Notes: a model not told the origin generated them from the letters alone. DNA of 64,000 nt from Haloparvum alkalitolerans (GCF_050122995.1 NZ_JBNLIA010000002.1:186001-250000); one strand, 5' to 3'; positions 1 through 9,199 are shown, counted from the stretch's first letter. A program made the numbers and translations.

Positions 1-324
1 TCCGTGCCCTGCCGTTCGAACAGGAGGTGATCGAGAATCAATCGACGATCGACGGCAGATCGCCCTGAATGTGCACGAATTGGGGAACTACCGCATAGTT
101 GCGGTGAACGAATGGGGATGGGAGATGGGGGAATCGAGCGGATCGCAGGGGTGGTTCACAAACGTGCCGGGAATCAGGGGCTTTGGGGGACATCCTCCAC
201 CACCCGGCACGATCGGCCGTATTGGTTCCCTCATTGAAATACTTCTGGATCTGAAGAGTGGGCGGTTCTCCGTTCGGTTCCCTAACCGACTTGTTTTTAC
301 AGGGTGACCTGTATATCCAGCGTA
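1..324. other. Left-edge non-coding stretch with promoter of the DUF1616 gene
   Basis: No convincing gene is seen; the short open frames here overlap on both strands and lack family features. A T-rich box (TTGTTTTTA) lies around 290-299, roughly 27 nt before the ATG at 325. That fits a haloarchaeal TATA box driving a nearly leaderless transcript of the downstream gene. Confidence 0.45.
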
Positions 325-1461
325 ATGCTGGGTCGACGGGATCTGTGGCTGCTGCTTCCACGCCCAGTCCGTCGGCTGCCAGCCGATCTCGCCGCGGTCG
401 TTCTGCTCACGCTCCTGACGCTCGCGTCCGTGTTCATCCCGATCGTGAACGAGACGCCGCTTCGCGTCGTGTTCGGGCTTGCGTTCGTGCTATTTCTGCC
501 CGGCTACGCGTTCATCGCGGCGCTGTTTCCGGAAGAGGGAGAATCACCGACCACCTCGGAAGCGGGTGGGACCGCGGCGTCCGAACCGGACACAGACGAT
601 GGGGATGATGCAGATGGCCCTGCCCCAGTTCCGGGGACGGCCGCGGCCGAGGAGGCGACCGCGGAGACGGCCGACACCTCCGCCGACGATCCGACCGCCC
701 GCGCCGGTATCGACGGGATCGAGCGCGTCGCGCTCTCGTTCGGCCTCTCGATCGCCATCGTCCCGCTGATCGGGCTGGTGCTCAACTTCACGCCGTGGGG
801 GATTCGGCTCGTTCCGATCGCGGTCTCGGTGTCGCTGTTCACCCTCGGCTGTGTCGTGGTCGCGGCCGTCCGTCGGTGGGAACTACCGCCTGAGGAGCGC
901 TTTGTGGTGCCGTATCGCGAGTGGATCGCGGCCGGGAAGGCTGAGGTGTTCGAGCCTGAAGATCGGACTGACGCGGCGTTGAACGTGGTGCTCGGGCTGA
1001 GTATGCTGCTGGCCGTTGGAAGTGTGGGGTATGCGGTCGCCGTCCCGCAGGATGGCGAACAGTTCACGGAGTTCTACCTGCTGACGGAACAGCCGGATGG
1101 CGAGCTGGTTGCGGATGACTACCCTGAGGAGCTGGCGCTAAACGAGTCCGCGGAGCTCATCGTCGGCATCGGGAACAACGAACACAGCACCCAGAACTAC
1201 ACCGTTGTGGTCCAACTCCAGGAGGTCACGGTCGAGGGGAACACCTCGACGGTCGAGCGCCGTGAAGAACTCGGCCGGTATGGGACGACGCTCGAGCATA
1301 ACGCGACGGACCAGCGACCGTTCGTGGTGGAACCGACGTTCACGGGCACGGAGCTTCGCGTCCAGTTCCTGCTGTACATGGGCGAGGCACCAGCGTCGCC
1401 GACACGGGAGAACGCCTACCGTGACCTCCACCTCTGGATGAACGTTTCCAACCCCCAGTAA
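325..1461 (+). CDS. DUF1616 family membrane protein
   Basis: Polytopic membrane protein of about 378 residues from the ATG at 325; a GTG 21 nt upstream is in frame, but the ATG fits the TATA-like box better. Two N-terminal helices are followed by the family signature FVLFLPGYAFIAALFP. Then come an acidic, low-complexity Ala/Thr/Asp loop (about residues 75-130), three more helices, and a C-terminal extracytoplasmic beta domain with several N-x-S/T sites. DUF1616 proteins in haloarchaea often sit near DUF58/MoxR or polysaccharide genes; the molecular role is unknown. It is the first gene of a + strand series with the DUF58 gene. Confidence 0.85.
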   Translation: MLGRRDLWLLLPRPVRRLPADLAAVVLLTLLTLASVFIPIVNETPLRVVFGLAFVLFLPGYAFIAALFPEEGESPTTSEAGGTAASEPDTDDGDDADGPAPVPGTAAAEEATAETADTSADDPTARAGIDGIERVALSFGLSIAIVPLIGLVLNFTPWGIRLVPIAVSVSLFTLGCVVVAAVRRWELPPEERFVVPYREWIAAGKAEVFEPEDRTDAALNVVLGLSMLLAVGSVGYAVAVPQDGEQFTEFYLLTEQPDGELVADDYPEELALNESAELIVGIGNNEHSTQNYTVVVQLQEVTVEGNTSTVERREELGRYGTTLEHNATDQRPFVVEPTFTGTELRVQFLLYMGEAPASPTRENAYRDLHLWMNVSNPQ

Positions 1462-1523
1462 CGCGGTCGGCTGTCGCCGGAGGTGGAAAGGTTCAATGGA
1501 GTTGCCCGGAAGGGTGGGAACGG

Positions 1524-2942
1524 ATGGAGCTCACGCGTCGCTGGTGGCTGACCGCGGCCATCGGCCTCTGGCTGCTGGCCGTTGCCGTCCTTACCCAGCA
1601 AGCGGTGCTCCTGTATGGCGGCGCGGCGATCGCCGCGTGGCTCCTTGCGGTCACGCTGTGGAGCACGCAGTGGATACTCCGGACGAACACGGACCTGTCC
1701 GTTACGACAGAGCTGTCCCACGCGGTGACGCGGACTGATGAACCGGTGCAGGCGACGCTCACCGTAACGCGCACGGATACAGTCGGGGCGGTCGAGACGA
1801 CGCTCCCGCTTCCCCCGGGCGTCTCCTGTCCGAACGGGCCCCCCACGGTCACACTCGCCGCTGGCGAGCGGATCGCAGACACAACGGTGTCGCTGACGCC
1901 GACGGTCGTCGGGCAGTTCGAGTTGCCGACGCCCCGTATCACGTTCGCGGAGCCGTTTGGCTACTACACGCAGACGGTGGAGACGGGGTCGACGCCAGCG
2001 CTGACGGTCTCCGCGCGGACGCCGTCCACGCTCCACGTCGGACAGGGGGGCACGCCGGCCATCGGGGCGTTCGGCGAACACGAGGGTGACCGGGCCGGCC
2101 CGGGTGTGACGACGCGCGAGCTCCGCGAGTACCTTCCCGGCGACGCCGCGGACGCGATCGACTGGAAAGCGACGGCCCGGCTGGGTGACGTGTTCGTGCG
2201 CGAGACGGAAGCCGAGACGGACCGACGGACCGTCCTCCTCGTCGACCATCGCGGCCGGATGGCGTCCGGCCGGGAGGGAGAGACGATGTTGGCGTACGCC
2301 CGTGAAGTCGGGCTCGGGATCACCCAGTACGCCGCCGAGACCGGCGACCCGCTCGGGCTCTGGACCATTGGCGACGAAGGGATCACGACCGCGATCACGC
2401 CGGGCAGCGGTCCGGAGACGTACACCCGCATCCGAGAGACGCTGACGGGGCTACAGCCGGCTGGCGAGGCCACACCGGGTGGGGCACGCGCTCCGGCAGC
2501 GGTCCGCCGGACGGCTGACCAGCTCCGCGATGAGGAGCACCAGTTCGCGAGGACGTTGCGCCCGTTCGTGAGCGCGGCCGATCCGTACGTGACGCGCATG
2601 CGGGACGACCCGCTCATCGAGACGGTTCGGCGCGTGCGGACGCAGCTCACCGCGGACACGACGCTCGCCATCGTGACGACGGATACGGATCCCGTCCGCC
2701 TCAAGGAGGCCGTCCGGATGGCGACGCTTGGAGGAGGAAGCGCCCTCGTGTTCCTCACGCCGCAGACGCTCTTCGGAACGGCCGGCCTGGGCGACCTCGA
2801 CGAGGCGTACGACGCGTACCTGTCGTTCGAGGACCTCCGGCGCGAGATCGCGGGGTACCCGCGGACGACCGCGTTCGAAGTAGCCCCGGGTGATCGACTC
2901 GCGGCCGTCCTGTCGAACCGACGGGAGGCGCAGACTGCATGA
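1524..2942 (+). CDS. DUF58 domain protein (vWA-like, MoxR partner)
   Basis: 472 residues. Two N-terminal membrane helices (about 7-26 and 31-50) are followed by a beta-rich region. The DUF58 signature comes next, LREYLPGDAADAIDWKATAR, leading into a von Willebrand A-like fold (RTVLLVDHRGRM, with later DTTLAIVTTDTD). DUF58 proteins are encoded with MoxR AAA+ ATPases and are thought to act as their adaptor or substrate in envelope or complex maturation. The MoxR gene here is at 7111-8103 on the other strand. The stop overlaps the next start as ATGA, so the two are probably translationally coupled. Confidence 0.88.
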   Translation: MELTRRWWLTAAIGLWLLAVAVLTQQAVLLYGGAAIAAWLLAVTLWSTQWILRTNTDLSVTTELSHAVTRTDEPVQATLTVTRTDTVGAVETTLPLPPGVSCPNGPPTVTLAAGERIADTTVSLTPTVVGQFELPTPRITFAEPFGYYTQTVETGSTPALTVSARTPSTLHVGQGGTPAIGAFGEHEGDRAGPGVTTRELREYLPGDAADAIDWKATARLGDVFVRETEAETDRRTVLLVDHRGRMASGREGETMLAYAREVGLGITQYAAETGDPLGLWTIGDEGITTAITPGSGPETYTRIRETLTGLQPAGEATPGGARAPAAVRRTADQLRDEEHQFARTLRPFVSAADPYVTRMRDDPLIETVRRVRTQLTADTTLAIVTTDTDPVRLKEAVRMATLGGGSALVFLTPQTLFGTAGLGDLDEAYDAYLSFEDLRREIAGYPRTTAFEVAPGDRLAAVLSNRREAQTA

Positions 2943-3418
2943 CCGAGCTGGGATCGAGGGGGTGGCTGCGGACCGGACGCCGCGACCATGACCCGATCAG
3001 TCTCGGCGGGCTGCTGCTCGCGGCCGGCGCGCTCGGGGTCGGGAGTGACGGAGGGGTCGTGGCTGCCGTCGGCCTCCTTCTCACGGGCCTGCTGCTCACG
3101 AGTCTGCCCGCCGTCGCAGCCGGCCAGTTGTGGCTCCTCCTCGGCGGTGAACCGAGACTGCTGACGCTGGTGATGGTACAGGTCGGCCTCCTAATCGTCC
3201 TAACCGAACCGGCACGCACGGTTGGTGTCCGGTCGCCGATCGTACTTACGGCCGCGCTCTTCGCCATGTTTGCCGTCTCGATCGGAGTCCTCCAGACGCA
3301 ACTCTCGATCGGCTGGCTCGCGGCCGGCCTCTGTCTGGTCGTCGCGATGGGCGTGTACGGCTGTCACCGCTATCTCCGCGTGCGCCTCGGGCTCGCCCGC
3401 CCAACAATGGAGACATAA
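2939..3418 (+). CDS. Small haloarchaeal membrane protein next to DUF58 (DUF7519-like)
   Basis: 159 residues that start inside the DUF58 stop codon (ATGA). About four to five hydrophobic helices follow a short basic N-terminus (LRTGRRDHD), with a short charged C-terminus. No catalytic motif is visible. The position resembles the small membrane protein (I recall it as DUF7519) that follows DUF58 in other haloarchaea; that name is from memory and should be tested. The TnpA/TnpB element starts about 10 nt after its stop, so the insertion separates it from the DUF7982-like gene. Confidence 0.7.
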   Translation: MTELGSRGWLRTGRRDHDPISLGGLLLAAGALGVGSDGGVVAAVGLLLTGLLLTSLPAVAAGQLWLLLGGEPRLLTLVMVQVGLLIVLTEPARTVGVRSPIVLTAALFAMFAVSIGVLQTQLSIGWLAAGLCLVVAMGVYGCHRYLRVRLGLARPTMET

Positions 3419-3561
3419 TAAACATAGGAGCGCGTCCTCTCGTCTTTAGTCGGGGATCAAGCGGGCAATAGCCTACGTCCCCACCGCCGACGCCAAAACG
3501 GAAATTCCCACCGTTCTGTCGGTAGTATTAAGATACTGGCTGACTATAGTATACAACACGG

Positions 3562-3951
3562 ATGAAAAGCACACGGCATGCAACCTATAACCTCAACTAC
3601 CACATAGTGTGGTTGCCGAAGTACCATCAATCAGTACTCGTTAATGAGGTTGCCAGCCGTGTGCGGTCCATCCTCCACGAAATAGCAGACAACAAAGGCG
3701 TCGAAATTCTCAACCTCACGTTACAGCCCGACCACGTTCACCTGTTCATCAGTAGCCCGCCCAAGAACGAACCCGCACTCCTCGCTAACTGGTTCAAGGG
3801 TATCTCCTCACGTAAGTACAACCATCGATACGCCGACCATGAGGGCGAGAAAATCGGCTGGGTGAGAGGATACTACGCAGGAACCGCCGGGGACGTTTCA
3901 AGTGAGACAATCGAGAATTACATCCAGCAGCACAAGGAGGGCAACTCGTGA
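3562..3951 (+). CDS. tnpA: IS200/IS605 transposase TnpA (Y1 HUH)
   Basis: 129 residues, full length for the family. It has the NYHIVW opening, the metal-binding HUH motif as HVH at 58-60 (QPDHVHLF), the FKGISSRKYNHR helix, and a candidate catalytic tyrosine at 120 (SETIENYIQQ). TnpA excises and inserts the element as single-stranded DNA by recognising the subterminal hairpins. The stop overlaps the tnpB start (GTGATC, 4 nt). All expected residues are present, so it could be active, although the left-end hairpin of this copy is imperfect. Confidence 0.93.
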   Translation: MKSTRHATYNLNYHIVWLPKYHQSVLVNEVASRVRSILHEIADNKGVEILNLTLQPDHVHLFISSPPKNEPALLANWFKGISSRKYNHRYADHEGEKIGWVRGYYAGTAGDVSSETIENYIQQHKEGNS

Positions 3952-5183
3952 TCGAACTCACGAAGACGCTCGAACTCAAACTGGTAGAGCCAAACGCCCA
4001 CAAGCGAAGGAAACTTCGTGAGACGCGAGAGGCATATCAAAACGCCCTGAAAGAAGCTTTCGGTGCCGGATGTGTCACGCAGACTGAAGCGAACGATGTC
4101 GTAGTCAACTACGACCTGAGCGGGTACGCGAAGAACGCCCTCAAGAAATACGTCCCACAACTCACGACGACGTACAGCGCGGGTGAACTTCATGACAACC
4201 ACCCTGTTCGGTTCACTAACGAAGGGCTACGACTCGACCACAAGCCCGAGAACGCAATCGAGTGGTACGTCAAAATCCCGCACCATGAGGACTATCACCT
4301 CTGGATTCCCGCTCAACCGAATCCCGAACAGCGGGACTGGCTGGAAGCGTTGAATGCAGGAGCTGCCACGATGGGTGAGAGTCGGCTGTTCGAGCGGGAG
4401 GGAACGTGGTATCTTCACATCACCGCCACCCGAGACGTAGAGAAACACTCCGAGGTGTCCGCTGAAGAACCGACACCCATCGGGGTAGACGTAGGAGAGG
4501 CGTCACTCGTCACGGTGTGTCACCGCGACGACCACGGTTCTCCGACCACGCCCGTTCTATGGGCTGACGAGGGGAAGACCGTTCGTCGGCTCCGCAAGAC
4601 CTACTTCACCGCCAAGCGCCGCCTCCAGGCGCGGGGATGCGAACGTATCGCGGAGTCCTTTGGGGACAAGGTGTGGAACCAGATAGACGATATACTCCAC
4701 ACCGTTACCCGCGAGGTTGTGGAGTACGCTGAGTCCGTCGAGAATCCCGTTCTTGTACTAGAAGATCTGACGTATATACGGGAGTCGATGGACTACGGCG
4801 GCTTCATGAATCGAAGGCTCCACGGATGGGGATTCGCCAAAATCCATGCGCAGATACGCTACAAGGCCGTCGAGAAGGGTATCCCGGTGGAGACAGTGAA
4901 TCCACGAAGCACGTCGAAGGACTGTCACGCTTGTGGTGAAGTGGGGTACCGCCCGCGACAGGCGACGTTCAAATGTACGAACGACGCTTGCTGGATAAGC
5001 GAGTACCAAGCCGACGTGAACGGTGCGATCAACATAGCTGACCGCTACCTCAGCGGAGAGAGCCATTCAAGAGAACACACGGATGACGATGACTCGGCTG
5101 AGGATGGGGGGCGTTTGACCGCCCCGCAAGACAGCCAAGCTGATGCTATCAAGCACGAGACGCTTGGAACGTATGCGTCTTGA
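3948..5183 (+). CDS. tnpB: TnpB RNA-guided endonuclease of IS200/IS605 (copy 1)
   Basis: 411 residues. The RuvC-like acidic residues are all visible: D181 (PIGVDVGEAS), E272 (VLEDLT) and D356 (EYQADVNGAINIA). A four-cysteine zinc ribbon (CHACG...CTNDAC, about 326-348) lies before the last one. TnpB is a nuclease guided by the transcript of the element right end (omegaRNA) and favours retention of the element. The start is a GTG overlapping tnpA. It is similar along its whole length to the second copy at 41916-43151 but clearly diverged, so the two are not a recent duplication. Confidence 0.93.
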   Translation: MIELTKTLELKLVEPNAHKRRKLRETREAYQNALKEAFGAGCVTQTEANDVVVNYDLSGYAKNALKKYVPQLTTTYSAGELHDNHPVRFTNEGLRLDHKPENAIEWYVKIPHHEDYHLWIPAQPNPEQRDWLEALNAGAATMGESRLFEREGTWYLHITATRDVEKHSEVSAEEPTPIGVDVGEASLVTVCHRDDHGSPTTPVLWADEGKTVRRLRKTYFTAKRRLQARGCERIAESFGDKVWNQIDDILHTVTREVVEYAESVENPVLVLEDLTYIRESMDYGGFMNRRLHGWGFAKIHAQIRYKAVEKGIPVETVNPRSTSKDCHACGEVGYRPRQATFKCTNDACWISEYQADVNGAINIADRYLSGESHSREHTDDDDSAEDGGRLTAPQDSQADAIKHETLGTYAS

Positions 5184-5256
5184 AACCCATAGGGCTACGC
5201 TCGGCCTAAAATCCCGTGGTGGGATTCCCGGGTCTCTAGAGCCGGGAGGAGGTCAA
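5184..5256 (+). ncRNA. omegaRNA / right-end guide RNA scaffold, copy 1
   Basis: The 3' end of tnpB and the right end of the element form two hairpins: AATCCC-gtggt-GGGATT (5210-5226) and CCCGG...CCGGG (5227-5246). They end in GGAGGAGGTCAA. Haloarchaeal elements of this type give sense-overlapping transcripts from this place, which act as TnpB guide RNAs. The guide would be the flank starting at 5257, GAGCATGTCTGATACT, which is the start of the next gene. Seen: hairpins and conservation with copy 2. Inferred: function. Confidence 0.7.
5245..5255 (+). promoter_or_regulatory. Shine-Dalgarno-like end of the IS element
   Basis: GGAGGAGGTCA lies 5 nt before the ATG at 5261 and belongs to the conserved right end of the insertion element (the same bases occur in copy 2 at about 43212-43222). 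It matches most of the haloarchaeal anti-Shine-Dalgarno complement, so the element probably supplies the ribosome binding site of the downstream gene. Confidence 0.55.
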
Positions 5257-5260
5257 GAGC

Positions 5261-6088
5261 ATGTCTGATACTACCTCGACGACACGGAACGCCACCGAGG
5301 AGTCGGCCGCGGAGCTGCAGGCTCGCGTCGACCTTCTCGAAGAGGAAACGCAGCGCCTCCGCGCCGAGCGCGACCGCGAAAAGCACGTCAAACACCGTCG
5401 GACGGCAGCCGGATTCGCCCTGCTGGGGCTGTTCGCTATCGGAGGCGCCGCCCTGTTTCCGGACGCACGATCCGTCCTGTTCGCGCTCGCGGGGACGGGC
5501 CTGTTTGCGGCCGTTCTCACACTGTGGATCACGCCCGAACGGTTCGTCAGCGCCGACGTCGGCGAGCGTGTCTACGCTGCGATGGCGCGGAACGGCGATG
5601 CGGTGGTGAGCGAACTCGGGCTGGTGGGCGAGCCGACGTACGTTCCTCGAGAGTCGGACGTCCGGCTGTATATCCCCCAATCCACGGGACACTCAGTCCC
5701 TGCCGCGGACGCACTCGAGGAGACGTTCGTCGTCGGCGCGGACGACGCCGACCGCGGTATCGCGTTCGAGCCGACAGGTGCACGCCTTCTCGACGCTCTC
5801 GACTGGAACGAGGGAACCGTAGCGAGCCAGGCGAACCTGCTGGCGAGTGCGCTCGTCGAGACCTTCGAGCTCGCCACCGCAGTGGACGTCGACGTCGACA
5901 TCACGAACGGTCGCGCCACCTGGACCGTGTCTGACCCTCTATATGGGACTGGTGAGCAGTTCGACCACCCGATCGTCTCACTGCTCGCCGTTGGGACCGC
6001 GACCGCGGTTGACGAGCCGGTTCGGACGGATATCGACACTGGCGACTCGTTCACGGTCACGTGTCGGTGGGACGTGGATGACACGTAG
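5261..6088 (+). CDS. Coiled-coil membrane protein, DUF7982-like
   Basis: 275 residues. An N-terminal coiled coil (ELQARVDLLEEETQRLRAER, about 19-38) is followed by a basic patch, two adjacent membrane helices (about 50-90) and a C-terminal soluble domain with hydrophobic beta strands (VRLYIPQ, ATWTVSDPLYG). I recall this family as DUF7982, found beside DUF58/MoxR genes; the name is from memory. The start codon lies 4 nt after the IS element end, so native upstream signals have been displaced. The body of the gene is intact. It probably belonged to the same transcription unit as the DUF58 gene before the insertion. Confidence 0.72.
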   Translation: MSDTTSTTRNATEESAAELQARVDLLEEETQRLRAERDREKHVKHRRTAAGFALLGLFAIGGAALFPDARSVLFALAGTGLFAAVLTLWITPERFVSADVGERVYAAMARNGDAVVSELGLVGEPTYVPRESDVRLYIPQSTGHSVPAADALEETFVVGADDADRGIAFEPTGARLLDALDWNEGTVASQANLLASALVETFELATAVDVDVDITNGRATWTVSDPLYGTGEQFDHPIVSLLAVGTATAVDEPVRTDIDTGDSFTVTCRWDVDDT

Positions 6089-6292
6089 CCAGGAGACATT
6101 TCACACGTTGGGACTGGTCACCGGCTCACCGGAGTAGTTCGTGCTTGGTGGCCCGCTTTCGCCATACGGACGTTCGAGAAAACACGTCCCGGCGAGGACG
6201 GAGAGTCGGCGCCATCGAGATTGCCTCCGCCGTCGAAGCGGCCGACCGATGGCGCCGCCAGAACCGGTGACTGTACTGGGAGTGAGGAGGGC

Positions 6293-6877
6293 TCAGCTTC
6301 CGCTCGTGTTTGCGGTTCCGGATGCCGAGAGGGACGCGGATGCCTCCGTGTTTGTGACGCTCACTTGGAACGTCGTGTTGAGGATGTCGTCCTGTTGGTC
6401 GAGGATGTTGTCCCCACTGTCTTTGAGCGTCACGTCCAGCCACAGTTCAACACTCGAGGTCGTCGTGTTCCCGTCTGTATCGGCACTAAACGCGCTGGCA
6501 TCGAGTGTGTTGAGAAGGTTGATCTCCCCCATGTCTCTGGTGAGTGATCCGTCAGTGGAGCTACTGCTCGGGGTGAACGCGTATGGCGTATTCCCAACGG
6601 TCGATTTGCTGGTGTTCGGCCCGCTCGTGTGCCAGGTTACCTCCACTGTTGCGACGGCAGCGTCTTGATTGGCCCAGTCCACGGTAATGCTGGGCGTGAT
6701 CGTCAAGGAATCCAACTGCCCATCAGTCGAGGACACTGACACGTCCGCAGCATCCAGCGTCCCGTCAGCTGCGAGCGACGGCTGTGTTAGGGTTACGATA
6801 CCGCCACCTGCGAGCAGCGCAACGAGCCCGCCTCCCGTGACCTTCCTCAATACGTCCCGACGACGTATCTGTCTCAT
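6293..6877 (-). CDS. Tat-exported protein of unknown function
   Basis: The start at 6877 gives a 194-residue protein with a twin-arginine signal: RQIRRRDVLRK, then a hydrophobic stretch (GGGLVALLAGGGIVTLTQ) and an AAD cleavage area. The mature part is rich in Ser/Thr/Asp and looks like an all-beta domain (SVSSTDGQLDSLTITPSITVDW). An ATG 69 nt upstream is in frame but would bury the signal. Folded proteins of this kind leave by the Tat pathway in haloarchaea. The function is unknown. It lies between the two halves of the MoxR/DUF58 cluster. Confidence 0.75.
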   Translation of the reverse strand: MRQIRRRDVLRKVTGGGLVALLAGGGIVTLTQPSLAADGTLDAADVSVSSTDGQLDSLTITPSITVDWANQDAAVATVEVTWHTSGPNTSKSTVGNTPYAFTPSSSSTDGSLTRDMGEINLLNTLDASAFSADTDGNTTTSSVELWLDVTLKDSGDNILDQQDDILNTTFQVSVTNTEASASLSASGTANTSGS

Positions 6878-7110
6878 GTCTACGATATTGGACAACAGAC
6901 GAAAAAGAGTGGTGGCCGATAGATCATTATGATTTTTCGTAGACATAAATATATAAATGAGACTGGGGTATCATTTACGACAGTTGATGCGAAATCTCCG
7001 TTTTTAGGCGGAAATAGATCCGGAAGAACGCTTCACCGGGGGGCCGATTCGGCTGCTGCTCCCGTGTCACAAAGGGCCAAGAGGGCCGACCCAGATGAAT
7101 TCCGACTGGG

Positions 7111-8103
7111 TCAATTATCGGCGACTGACGGGTCGGGTGCCTCGGACGTGAACGTCTCGTCGCTTCCCGGGGGGGTGACGGAGTCGACGAGCTCCGTGAC
7201 GATGTCGTCGACCGCACGGTCGGCGAGTTCCGCGTCCGTGCTTCGGATAACCCGATGGCGGAGTACGGGGAGCGCGAGCGCCTTCACGTCGTCCGGGATG
7301 ACGTACTCGCGGCCGTGGATCGCCGCTCGCGCCTTCGACGCACTCAGGAACGCGAGCGACGCCCGCGGTGAGCCGCCATGCTGGAGTGCACTGGACGACC
7401 GCGTCGCCGCGACGATGTCGAGGACGTACTCCTTGATCGGCGCCGCGACATGGATGCCCTGGACGGCGTCGCGGGCAGCTTGAATGTCGGCCGCGTCCAC
7501 CACGGAGGAGATGGCCGCCGCATCGAGATCGGGGTCCGCATCGAACCGGTCCAAGATTGCACGTTCGTTGTCCCGCTCCGGCACGTCGACGACGTACTTC
7601 AGCTGGAAGCGGTCACGCTGGGCCTCGGGGAGTTCGAAGACGCCCTCCATCTCGAGCGGGTTCTGCGTGGCGACGACGAGAAACGGGTCCGGCAGTGCGA
7701 GCGAGTCGCCGTCGATCGTCACCGTCGATTCCTGCATCGACTCCAGCAGCGCGGACTGGGTCTTCGGCGTCGCGCGATTGATCTCGTCCGCGACGACGAC
7801 GTTCGCGAACACCGGCCCGCGCTGGAGCTCGAACTCGCCCTGCTGCTGCCGATAGATCTGCGTACCTGTGATGTCGGCCGGCACCATGTCCGGCGTCATC
7901 TGGATACGGCTGTAGGAGAGGTCCGTCGCCCGGGCGACCGCGTTCGCGATAGTCGTCTTCGCGACGCCCGGAACACCCTCGAGGAGGACGTGCCCGTCCG
8001 TAATCATCGCGATCGTCAGCCCTTCGATGACGTCCTCGTTGCCGACGACCACGTTCGACGTTTCCGCAAGGATGGCCTCATAGAGCGCTTCGGGACTACT
8101 CAT
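7111..8103 (-). CDS. MoxR-family AAA+ ATPase
   Basis: 330 residues, typical length. Walker A is GVPGVAKT (43-50) and Walker B is VVVADEINR (D106, E107). The MoxR features TPDMVPADITGT, QSALLESMQE, ATQNPLEMEGVFELPEAQRDRF and the C-terminal lid are all present. MoxR ATPases act with DUF58/vWA proteins in maturation of protein complexes or the envelope; the DUF58 gene is at 1524-2942. The start overlaps the end of the upstream DUF4350 gene by 8 nt, so the two are co-transcribed and coupled. Confidence 0.93.
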   Translation of the reverse strand: MSSPEALYEAILAETSNVVVGNEDVIEGLTIAMITDGHVLLEGVPGVAKTTIANAVARATDLSYSRIQMTPDMVPADITGTQIYRQQQGEFELQRGPVFANVVVADEINRATPKTQSALLESMQESTVTIDGDSLALPDPFLVVATQNPLEMEGVFELPEAQRDRFQLKYVVDVPERDNERAILDRFDADPDLDAAAISSVVDAADIQAARDAVQGIHVAAPIKEYVLDIVAATRSSSALQHGGSPRASLAFLSASKARAAIHGREYVIPDDVKALALPVLRHRVIRSTDAELADRAVDDIVTELVDSVTPPGSDETFTSEAPDPSVADN

Positions 8104-9199
8104 TGGCCTCTGCTGCGTCTGTCTCCCCTAAAGTTCCTGCCATCACGTGGTCGAGTCGCTCCTCGTCCCACTCGGGATGCTGCTCGCGAAGGTACGTCTT
8201 CAGTGCTTCTGGATCCGTGCGCTGTGTCTCATCCGGTCGCGTGGTGAGACCGAAGTACGTCCCCACCCGTGTGAATCGGGTCCCGACCGCGTGGACGACC
8301 GCGCTCCAGTGGGACCGTCCCGAGAACGCGGTGCCGACCGCGAGCAGGCCGACCAGTCCGAGCAGGACCTGCAACCCGGGCGTTGCCCGAAGTGTTTGGA
8401 GGGCGACCGCGAGCGGGGGCTGGCTCCCGGCGTGTGAGTAGTCGAGCAGCGCCGCGTCGTGGCCGTTGAGGAGCGCGGTCGCGAACGCGCGGTTGTCCGG
8501 GGCATCGAGCATCGCGTTGATGAACAGGCTAGGGTCGCCGACCGTGATCACTTGCCCCTCTCCCATCGATTCTCGCGCGACGACCGCATGGGCGGCCAGC
8601 GTCTCGTTCGCGTCGAGTTCGTCGTTCCGGTTGCGGTCGAGATACGCGAACTCCGACGTTCGCACGAGCACGGTCGCGTTCCCAGGCTCGACTGCCGTGC
8701 CGTGGTTCAGCGTGAGCTGGTCGACAGCCGCGAGCTCCGGATCGTCGGACACGTTCGTTGCAACCGGGAACCGCGGATTCTCTCCGTAATGCCGCTCGTC
8801 ACGCAGGATGTCGCCATCGAGTCTGGCGCTCGCACCGAGATCGTCGAGGAGCGCGTTCCCGTGTGCCCCGAAGTTGTCCGCGACCACGAGGGTCCCGCCG
8901 TTCGCGAGGAAGGTCTCGATCCGCTCTACATCGGCTTGGGAGTACCCCTCCGCGGGCGCGATGACGAACGCGACCGTCGCGTTCGGCGCCGCGGCCGCGT
9001 ACCCCTCCGTGTCGAGGAGAACTTCGGTCTCGGTACCGTCCGTGTCCAGCTCCCGGAGATCCGAGGTCCCCTCCCATGAGGGGTTGTACGACCCGAACGC
9101 GACCGTCGAGGTGGAGGCTGCCAGGATGAGTGCCACGACGACCGCGGCCGTCAGCAGGGCGAGGACAGTGCGTGGGAGGTCCGGCCACGGCGACGCCAT
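8096..9199 (-). CDS. DUF4350 domain membrane protein
   Basis: 367 residues. An N-terminal helix (VLALLTAAVVVALILAAST) is followed by the family motif FGSYNPSWEGTSDLREL and a Rossmann-like GATase-type domain (GYSQADVERIETFLANGGTLVVADNFG). A second helix lies near residue 275 (LQVLLGLVGLLAVGTAFSG), with a cytoplasmic tail. DUF4350 genes regularly accompany MoxR and DUF58; the biochemical role is not known. It begins 1 nt after the small membrane gene at 9200-9475 and overlaps MoxR, giving a three-gene minus-strand operon. Confidence 0.88.
   Translation of the reverse strand: MASPWPDLPRTVLALLTAAVVVALILAASTSTVAFGSYNPSWEGTSDLRELDTDGTETEVLLDTEGYAAAAPNATVAFVIAPAEGYSQADVERIETFLANGGTLVVADNFGAHGNALLDDLGASARLDGDILRDERHYGENPRFPVATNVSDDPELAAVDQLTLNHGTAVEPGNATVLVRTSEFAYLDRNRNDELDANETLAAHAVVARESMGEGQVITVGDPSLFINAMLDAPDNRAFATALLNGHDAALLDYSHAGSQPPLAVALQTLRATPGLQVLLGLVGLLAVGTAFSGRSHWSAVVHAVGTRFTRVGTYFGLTTRPDETQRTDPEALKTYLREQHPEWDEERLDHVMAGTLGETDAAEANE

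Larger units (their letters stand above)
3428..5256 (+). mobile_element. IS200/IS605-type element, copy 1 (tnpA-tnpB, omegaRNA end)
   Basis: Boundaries come from alignment with copy 2 (about 41398-43223). At the left both share GAGCGC, then an imperfect hairpin around the CTTTAG loop and the block TCAAGCGG[GA]CAATAG. At the right both share the AATCCC/GGGATT hairpin, a second GC hairpin and the terminal GGGAGGAGGTCAA, which stops at 5256. There are no terminal inverted repeats or target duplication, as expected for Y1-transposase elements. The left hairpin of this copy is imperfect compared with copy 2. The exact left cleavage point is uncertain by a few bases. Confidence 0.85.

Noticed and set aside
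7378..9079. Long + strand frames opposite MoxR and DUF4350
   Set aside because: Antisense shadows of clearly recognised genes.
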